DNA of 64,000 bases, taken from positions 1 to 64,000 of the forward strand of contig NZ_FNYV01000017.1 in assembly GCF_900109115.1 (NCBI RefSeq), given 5' to 3'. The stretch's first letter is position 1, and every line of letters begins with the position of its first letter. The stretch comes from Micromonospora phaseoli (GTDB taxonomy: Bacteria; Actinomycetota; Actinomycetes; Mycobacteriales; Micromonosporaceae). The position numbers and the translations under genes are program-made. Shown in pieces: positions 58,727 to 64,000 of this stretch. The notes below the pieces were generated by a model that did not search any database, was not told where the DNA came from, and was given only the letters and a program-made list of their open reading frames with translations.

Positions 58727-59833
58727 ATGAGCCGATCCCCGCAGACACCCCGCAGCCAACCGACCGCACCCCGCGTCGCGGAACGCGGCGTCTCCGTCGT
58801 CATCCCGGTGAAGGACCGGGTGACCGAGATGCGCCGGCAACTGGGCAGCCTCCAGAGCGCCATCCGGAACTGTCCCGAGCCGGTGGAGGTGGTGGTCGTC
58901 GACGACTCGGGCCCGGCCGCCGCCGCCGCGCACCGGGCCGCCTGCGCCGAGTACGGCGCGCGCTACGTGCGCGGTCCCCGGCACGTCGGCGCCAAGCGCA
59001 ACCTGGGCGTCCAGCACTCCCGCTACGACCTGCTGCTGTTCACCGACTCCGACTGCCGGGTGCCCGCCGACCTGATCACCCGGTACGCAGCCCGACTGCG
59101 GGACAGCGGCGAGGAGGTGGCCGGGGTCACCGGACCGGTCCTGGTGGAGCCCGGCAGCAGCGCCTTCTTCCGGGTGATGAGCCGCTCGTACCTGCTGCTC
59201 GGCGACCTGACCCGGCCGCTGCACCACGAACGGGTGTCCTGGGGCGCGACGGCGAACACTGCCGTGAAACGGTCCGCGTTCACCACGGTGGGTGGGTTTC
59301 CCGAGGACTCCCCGATGCCTCTCGGCGGCGAGGATCTGCACCTTGGCCTGGTGCTGACCGACGCCGGGTACGTGCTGCTCGCCGATCCGGACGGGGTGGT
59401 CACCCATGACACCTCGGTCGCCGACACGCTGGCCGCCGTGGCGTACCGGTTCACCACGTACGGGCGCTCCGAGCAGTGGCTCTGCGTCGTCCACCCGCAC
59501 CGGCGCCGGTTCGTGCTGAACACCGTCAGCACCCTCACCCTCACCGCAGCGGTCGGGCTGCTGACCGCACGGCGTACCGGTGGTCGCAGCCTGCTCGCGG
59601 TGCCGGCCGTCGCGGCGGCGCTGGTCGCCGCGAAGACCCCGGGTCGGCTGGGCGGGGATCGTGGCCCCCGGGCTGTCGCCGAGTCGGTGGCGTGCGCCGC
59701 GATCGAGACCCTCTTCGACGGGGCCGCGTTCGTCACCGCGCTCCGGATGCGCCGCCCCGACCTGCTCTTCACCGGCTTCCGCGCGCCGGACGAGGCCGAC
59801 TACCAGCCGGTTGCGGAACCGGTGGCGGCGTAG
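58727..59833 (+). CDS. Family 2 glycosyltransferase
   Basis: A 368-residue GT2 enzyme. The N-terminal catalytic domain (about 20-260) has GVSVVIPVKDRVTEMRRQLGSL, VVVVDDSGPAAAAAH, GAKRNLGV and LLLFTDSDCRVP (the DxD), followed by GGEDLHLGLVL with the ED motif of the acceptor base. The C-terminal 80 residues contain hydrophobic stretches (LTAAVGLLTA, LLAVPAVAAALVAA) suggesting membrane association, as in mycofactocin-type GTs. It would glycosylate the cyclitol or the acyl part. ATG 58727 is chosen; GTG starts at 58684 or 58690 are possible. Confidence 0.85.
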   Translation: MSRSPQTPRSQPTAPRVAERGVSVVIPVKDRVTEMRRQLGSLQSAIRNCPEPVEVVVVDDSGPAAAAAHRAACAEYGARYVRGPRHVGAKRNLGVQHSRYDLLLFTDSDCRVPADLITRYAARLRDSGEEVAGVTGPVLVEPGSSAFFRVMSRSYLLLGDLTRPLHHERVSWGATANTAVKRSAFTTVGGFPEDSPMPLGGEDLHLGLVLTDAGYVLLADPDGVVTHDTSVADTLAAVAYRFTTYGRSEQWLCVVHPHRRRFVLNTVSTLTLTAAVGLLTARRTGGRSLLAVPAVAAALVAAKTPGRLGGDRGPRAVAESVACAAIETLFDGAAFVTALRMRRPDLLFTGFRAPDEADYQPVAEPVAA

Positions 59834-59842
59834 GGGGTGGCC

Positions 59843-61282
59843 ATGTCGAGCATCCTGCCGCTGGCCCCGAGCCAGCAGATGATGTGGGAGTTCATGACCG
59901 CGCTGCACCCGGCACGCCCCGGCGCCACCCGGCTGGTGGTGGTGGAGTTCCGCCGCCTGCGGGGCACGCTGGACGCGGCGGCGCTGCGCCGGGCGATGCA
60001 GGACGTGGTGGACCGGCACGACGCGCTGCGGATGCGGTTCGACCGCATCGGTACCCGACCCGCGGTGCGGATCCTGCCCCGGGTCGCCTCCCCACTGGAG
60101 TACGTCGACCTGTCCGGTGAGCCGGCGCCGGTGCAGCAGGCCCGCATCGAGCAGATCGCCTACGAGCACCGCACGGTCGAGTTCGATCCCGGCCGGGCCC
60201 CGCTGTGGCGGGCCGCGCTGATCCGGCTCTCCGAGACCGAACACGTCCTCGCGCTCTGCTTCTTCCACATGGTTTCCGACGGGTGGTCCTGCCGGGTGTT
60301 CGTGGAGGACCTGTTCCACGCGTACGCCGCCCGGCTCGGCGCAGGCGCGCCGCAACCGCCGCTGGGCGTCGACTTCAGCGGCCTCGGCGCGATCCAGGAG
60401 GCGGAGTTGACCGGCGGCGGGCCCGACGCGGCGACCCGGGCCGGATACTGGCGAGACCAGTTGCGGCCGGTCTCCCCGTACCAACTGTTCCCCGCCTCCC
60501 CGCCCGCCCCGGACGCCGATCTGAGCGCCGAGGTGGCCACCCGGTTCGCCTTCCCGGCCGAGATCAACGCGCGGCTACGGCCGGCGGCCCGGCGCGCCCG
60601 GACCAGCCCCTACGTCCTGCTGCTCGCCGCCTACCTGGTGCTGCTGTCCCATCGGGCCGGCCGGGAGCGGATCGTGCTGGGCACCACCACGCTCGGCCGG
60701 GAGAGCCCGCTCTCCCAACGCCTGATCTGCCAGTTCACCAACAACGTGTACGTGCCGGTGACCATCTCGCCGGACGCACCGATCGGCGACGTGGTCGGCG
60801 CCGCGCACGCCGCGCTGACCGCGGCCATCGACCACGTGGCGCCCTTCCACCGGGTGGCGAGCGCGGTCCGGCCGGACTTCCCACGGTTACGCCCGTGGCC
60901 GGACAGCCATCTCTTCGACGCGTGGTTCCAATCCGCCGCCTCCGCATCGCCGGTGATCCACTGCCCCGGGCTGCAGGTCGAGCCGATCGACGTGACGGCC
61001 CGCCCCACCCCCGGTACGCCCGCACCGGTGGTCGCCGCCGACGTGCCGGCCGACTGCCTGCCGACCTGGCTGAAGCGGGGCTCCCCGATCGTGGTGGTGG
61101 ACGACGACCGAACCGGCGGGGTCTTCATCCGCAACCGCAGCTTCTTCGACGACGAATTGGTACGCGGGCTGATCGACGACTACGTCGCCGTCGTCTCGAC
61201 GCTCGTCACCGACCCCGGCCGGTGTCCGGGGCAGTTGCGGCTTCCTGACGGCGCGTGCTTCTTCGATCACGTCGCGGGGTAG
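59843..61282 (+). CDS. Stand-alone NRPS condensation-domain protein
   Basis: A 479-residue single condensation domain: LPLAPSQQMMWEF (C1), DVVDRHDALRMRF (C2), FFHMVSDGWSCRVF (C3), and a C5-like LICQFTNNVYVPVTI. The catalytic motif HHxxxDG reads FHMVSDG: the second, catalytic His and DG are kept, while the first His is Phe. A free-standing C domain can join a carrier-bound acyl or aminoacyl group to a soluble amine, for example an aminocyclitol. It starts 10 bases after the GT stop with a GGGGG site, in the same operon. Confidence 0.9.
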   Translation: MSSILPLAPSQQMMWEFMTALHPARPGATRLVVVEFRRLRGTLDAAALRRAMQDVVDRHDALRMRFDRIGTRPAVRILPRVASPLEYVDLSGEPAPVQQARIEQIAYEHRTVEFDPGRAPLWRAALIRLSETEHVLALCFFHMVSDGWSCRVFVEDLFHAYAARLGAGAPQPPLGVDFSGLGAIQEAELTGGGPDAATRAGYWRDQLRPVSPYQLFPASPPAPDADLSAEVATRFAFPAEINARLRPAARRARTSPYVLLLAAYLVLLSHRAGRERIVLGTTTLGRESPLSQRLICQFTNNVYVPVTISPDAPIGDVVGAAHAALTAAIDHVAPFHRVASAVRPDFPRLRPWPDSHLFDAWFQSAASASPVIHCPGLQVEPIDVTARPTPGTPAPVVAADVPADCLPTWLKRGSPIVVVDDDRTGGVFIRNRSFFDDELVRGLIDDYVAVVSTLVTDPGRCPGQLRLPDGACFFDHVAG

Positions 61283-61350
61283 GAGGGGAGAGGGCTGCCG
61301 GAGAGGGGCGAGCACGACGATCCAGGCCGACTCGGGAGAGGTACGAGACC

Positions 61351-62568
61351 ATGACGGACACCTCGACGAACCAGGACACCGACGATCGGGCGGCACCACC
61401 GGTGTCACGCTCCACCGTCCAGGCCCGCTACTCGGTGGTGCTGCTCTTCGTCATCATGGGCCTGGCCATCGGCGGTTGGTCCGCGCGGGTGCCGGACGTG
61501 CGGGACGCGGTCGGCCTCGGCAACACGGGCTGGGGGCTGGCGAACATCGCCACCAACGCCGGTGAGCTGATCTCACTGGTGGTGGTCGCGGTGCTGATCA
61601 GCCGGATCAACACCCGCCGCCTGGCACTGGCCGGTGCCGCGCTGATCCTGGTCAACGCGCCGCTGCTGGCCGCGTCCACCACGGTCGTGGCGCTGGTCGG
61701 TGGGCTCGCGGTCTGGGGCTTCGCCGCCAACCTGCTGGCGACGCCGATGAACGCCCAGTCGGTCGAGGTGCAGAAGCAGTACGGACGGCCGATCCTGTCC
61801 ACCTTCCACGCCGGCTTCAGCGTCGGCATGTTGGTCGGCGGGCTCTGCGGCACCGCTGCGGCAGCCGCCGGCCTCTCCCCGTCCGCCCAGATGGCGATCA
61901 CCAGTGTCCTGCTCGGCGTGATGCTCCTGGGTACGCAGCGGTGGCTGCCGGATACGCCCCGCCAGGAAACCAAGGACGGTGAGGCCCGGCGGCGGCTGCG
62001 TGACCGGTTCACTCCCCAACTGCTGCTGCTGGCGGCGATCGCGTTCCTGGCGGCCTTCGTGGAGATGGCCGGCGCGCAGTGGAGCGCCCTGTACGCCACC
62101 GAGGTCGCCGCTGCCGGCGCGGTGCTCGCCGCGGCGACGTACACCTGCCTCTCGCTGGCTGCCACCGTCGCCCGGTTGTTCGGCGACCGGCTCGCCGGCC
62201 GGTTCGGGCGGGTGCGATTCGTCCGGGCCTCGGCCCTGGTCGCCGCCGGTGGCCTCGCGCTGCCGTTGACGATTCCGCATCCCGCCGCCGTGATGGCCGG
62301 ATTCGGGCTGCTCGGCTTCGGCCTGGCGTGCGTGACGCCGACGGTGCTCGGGATCGCCGGTGAGCAGCCCGGCCTGACCTCGGGCGAGGGCGTCTCGGTC
62401 GTGGCGATGGGTCAGTGGCCCGGGATGCTGCTGGCGGCGCCCGTCATCGGCCTGCTCGCCGGCGCGATGGACCTGCGTTCGGCGTTCGTCGTGGTGGTCG
62501 TGATGGCGCTGAGCATCGTGGCGCTGATGGGCCGGGTACGGGCCGCAGCGCTGCCCGGCGAGGCCTGA
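61351..62568 (+). CDS. MFS transporter, probable product exporter
   Basis: A 405-residue major facilitator with about 12 membrane segments (VVLLFVIMGLAIGGWSARVPDVRDAVGL, AGELISLVVVAVLISRI, VVALVGGLAVWGFAANLLATPMN). The loop between segments 6 and 7 is basic and charged (PRQETKDGEARRRLRDRF). It resembles the FucP/YbjJ-like branch rather than drug-resistance DHA1 pumps. Its place as the last gene of the operon suggests export of the product or self-protection. Confidence 0.88.
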   Translation: MTDTSTNQDTDDRAAPPVSRSTVQARYSVVLLFVIMGLAIGGWSARVPDVRDAVGLGNTGWGLANIATNAGELISLVVVAVLISRINTRRLALAGAALILVNAPLLAASTTVVALVGGLAVWGFAANLLATPMNAQSVEVQKQYGRPILSTFHAGFSVGMLVGGLCGTAAAAAGLSPSAQMAITSVLLGVMLLGTQRWLPDTPRQETKDGEARRRLRDRFTPQLLLLAAIAFLAAFVEMAGAQWSALYATEVAAAGAVLAAATYTCLSLAATVARLFGDRLAGRFGRVRFVRASALVAAGGLALPLTIPHPAAVMAGFGLLGFGLACVTPTVLGIAGEQPGLTSGEGVSVVAMGQWPGMLLAAPVIGLLAGAMDLRSAFVVVVVMALSIVALMGRVRAAALPGEA

Positions 62569-62581
62569 GAACGGGTCGCGC

Positions 62582-63274
62582 TCAGCCGCCCCGGGCGACC
62601 GGGCCGATCAGTTGACGCTCGGTGCCGGTCATGCTGAGCATCACCCACTGCACCTTGCCCTTGGTGATCAGACCGACCATCTCCGGGTGCAGCTGGGTGA
62701 ACCAGTTCTGCACGCTCACCAGCCCGAGGGCGTTCGCGGCCGTGGCGGCCTCGGTGCCGGTGAGCCGCTGGAGCACCACGATGTCACTGCGTACCAGCAC
62801 CTCGACGTCCCAGCCGGCCAGGTCGTCCCGCACCACCAGGGTGGCCCGCCAGGGCGCGCTGAGATTGGTGTCCGGCCCGGTCACCGGACCGGTGTCGATC
62901 ACCACGAGCTGCGGCTCGGTCGGGGTGGCCGGCACCGGGGGAGCGACCCCGGGCGGGAGGAACGAGGCGATCTCCCGGCCGATGACACAGCGGCGCAGGA
63001 AGGCGTCCCACTCCTGTTCCCGAGCGGTCTGGATGAACAGTCGGGCGCCGAGCGCGAGCGACCGGAAGGCGAGCAGTTCGGCCGCGCGTACCCCGCCGGT
63101 CAACATCAGCCGGGTCGGCTCGGCCCGGAACACCCGCAGCCCCACCGGCTCCTGCTGCCGGTTGCGGCCGACCACCAGGCCGCCGCCGCCGGCGACCAGG
63201 TTCAGCCCGGCGACCGTGGCCCCGTCGGCGACGTGCAACCCCATCCGGCTGCCGGGAAAGGCGACGCTGTTCAC
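62582..63274 (-). CDS. Uncharacterised protein coupled to eccE
   Basis: A 230-residue protein starting GTG at 63274 inside the eccE stop. It has no signal peptide or membrane segment. It contains beta-rich blocks (MGLHVADGATVAGLNLVAGGGGLVVGRN, RLMLTGGVRAAELLAFRSLALGARLFIQTA) and ends HPEMVGLITKGKVQWVMLSMTGTERQLIGPVARGG. I do not recognise a family. Translational coupling to EccE suggests a role in the type VII secretion system, perhaps as a cytosolic accessory. Confidence 0.75.
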   Translation of the reverse strand: MNSVAFPGSRMGLHVADGATVAGLNLVAGGGGLVVGRNRQQEPVGLRVFRAEPTRLMLTGGVRAAELLAFRSLALGARLFIQTAREQEWDAFLRRCVIGREIASFLPPGVAPPVPATPTEPQLVVIDTGPVTGPDTNLSAPWRATLVVRDDLAGWDVEVLVRSDIVVLQRLTGTEAATAANALGLVSVQNWFTQLHPEMVGLITKGKVQWVMLSMTGTERQLIGPVARGG

Positions 63275-64000
63275 CGCAGGAAGCCTCCGAACGGCAGGGT
63301 GGCGGCCACACCGTGGGCGTGCTCGCCGTCGAGTCGTTGCAGGCGACCACCGTGATCGCGGATCGCCTCGTACAGTGCCCGGTCGGCGGCGGCGAGTGCG
63401 GTGGCGTCGGTGCCGATGAGCCGGAACGCCACCTCCACCACGGCATCGTCGGCACCTGGACGACCGTTCTCCCGCGCGACGGAGATGGACACCACGCCGG
63501 CCGCGGCGGGTAACCCGCGCAGCAGGGGATCCACCTCCCACGCCCGGCCCGGCCAGTCGACCAGGCGGTAGCAGCTCTGCGGGGTGCCCTGGGCCGACCA
63601 GCTCCGCCAGCTCTCCCGGGCCAGCGGCCGATCTCCGCTCACCGGAGCGGCGGTTAGGTGCGTCAGGTGGGCGACGGTGGCGAGCACCTCGTCCCGGTTG
63701 AGCAGGCGGGCCGCCGCCCGGTCCTGGCGTAGCTGGCGGCGGGTCCGCCGGATCGCCGCGGTGAGCGCCGGGCGCAGGTCGTGGTCGGCGTGGAAGTCAG
63801 GAGTACGCGGGGCCTGGAGCACCACCCAGGCCTGCCGGCTGGCGGGCACGACCCCGTTGGTCAGTTCCCGGTACGCCCGGTCCACCGCCGACGCGCGGGC
63901 CCGAGGCGCCGGGGTGACCTGGATCAGCACCTGCACCGTCACTGCCGGGGTCTTCGAGTCGGCGGCCGGCAGCAGCGACATCGGCGACGGCAGGGCCTGC
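63271..64000 (-). CDS. eccE: Type VII secretion protein EccE, 5' end outside window
   Basis: At least 243 residues; the frame is open through the window edge. The visible part resembles the C-terminal cytoplasmic/periplasmic domain of EccE: AYRELTNGVVPASRQAWVVLQAPRTPDF, then ALTAAIRRTRRQLRQDRAAARLLNRDEVLATVAHL and SWSAQGTPQSCYRLVDWPG. EccE is a membrane component of ESX systems; the N-terminal membrane segments would lie beyond position 64000. The next genes outside the window are expected to be other ESX components. Confidence 0.7.
   Translation of the reverse strand, partial: QALPSPMSLLPAADSKTPAVTVQVLIQVTPAPRARASAVDRAYRELTNGVVPASRQAWVVLQAPRTPDFHADHDLRPALTAAIRRTRRQLRQDRAAARLLNRDEVLATVAHLTHLTAAPVSGDRPLARESWRSWSAQGTPQSCYRLVDWPGRAWEVDPLLRGLPAAAGVVSISVARENGRPGADDAVVEVAFRLIGTDATALAAADRALYEAIRDHGGRLQRLDGEHAHGVAATLPFGGFLR

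Larger units (their letters stand above)
43017..62568. other. Biosynthetic gene cluster for a predicted acylated aminocyclitol
   Basis: The extent is inferred from the SARP regulator at one end and the MFS exporter at the other. A minus-strand operon (58621 to 44970) has mostly overlapping genes. A divergent plus-strand operon (58727 to 62568) completes it. It combines a full inositol-to-inosamine gene set with carrier-protein adenylation, dehydrogenation, decarboxylation and condensation genes. Confidence 0.8.

Noticed and set aside
58603..59409. Alternative plus frame over the start of the glycosyltransferase gene
   Set aside because: Arg/Gly-rich shadow; the GT2 motifs are in the other frame.
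1..64000. Prophage, insertion sequence, integrase or CRISPR array
   Set aside because: No transposase, integrase or cas-like protein and no regular repeat-spacer pattern were seen anywhere in the window.

Overview
The window is high-GC actinobacterial DNA. Starts are often GTG, gene junctions are commonly ATGA or GTGA overlaps, and regulators are of the SARP, TetR, ArsR, MerR and ECF types. Many secreted enzymes carry CBM2 modules with Pro-Thr linkers. Together with the Spo0M homologue, the CBM-bearing xylan enzymes and the type VII secretion gene, this suggests a filamentous actinomycete, most likely a Micromonosporaceae member (Micromonospora-like). The genus is inferred from gene style, not from a marker gene.

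Left part (1-12.1 kb): a collagen-like Gly-X-Gln repeat protein cut by the window edge, a TPR lipoprotein and a glycosyltransferase-methyltransferase fusion, followed by secreted proteins. The secreted set includes a Cthe_2159-like beta-helix with CBM2, a GH30 glucuronoxylanase with CBM2 and a GH62 arabinofuranosidase with a ricin-type CBM13. Between the two xylan-degrading genes lie a CebR/CelR-type palindrome and three related TGTTA-n-CGC-type operators. A small uncharacterised module sits just before them: a minimal GntR regulator divergent from three overlapping tiny genes, with tandem operator-like repeats between.

Middle (12.1-43 kb): ordinary chromosomal genes. They include a Spo0M homologue, three CNNM/CorC-type transporters, CstA with a Cys-rich partner, and a TetR/epimerase pair. 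There is an arsenic pair (ArsO-like oxidase and ArsR), a cysteine-free L36, and an SDR/TetR pair. An ECF42-type sigma factor is coupled to a DGPF protein, and a MerR faces an imine-reductase-like enzyme. A metallo-beta-lactamase/rhodanese sulfur enzyme stands behind two CsoR/CstR-type operators. Last are a 1459-residue secreted nuclease/5'-nucleotidase and an arginase-fold protein that has lost both histidine metal ligands. Decayed gene ends occur near 29.2-29.4 kb (LtrA C-terminus) and 35.5-35.8 kb (histidine-kinase C-terminus joined to another fragment).

Right part (43-62.6 kb): a compact biosynthetic gene cluster, the most interesting part. A SARP regulator lies at one end. One minus-strand operon encodes an inositol phosphate synthase, inositol monophosphatase, inositol-type dehydrogenase and a StsC-like aminotransferase. 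These are together enough to predict glucose-6-phosphate -> inositol -> keto-inositol -> aminocyclitol. Interleaved with them are carrier-protein genes: two AMP-forming ligases, a free carrier protein, a BtrH-N/carrier fusion, a fold-III PLP decarboxylase (BtrK-like), two acyl-CoA-dehydrogenase-fold flavoproteins, a flavin reductase and a Sfp-type phosphopantetheinyl transferase. A divergent plus-strand operon adds a glycosyltransferase, a stand-alone condensation domain and an MFS exporter. The inference is an N-acylated, possibly glycosylated, aminocyclitol made by carrier-protein chemistry. I do not recognise a characterised cluster with this gene set.

Right edge (62.6-64 kb): an uncharacterised gene coupled to eccE, the start of a type VII secretion locus running out of the window. 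I saw no tRNA, rRNA, CRISPR array, transposase or integrase.
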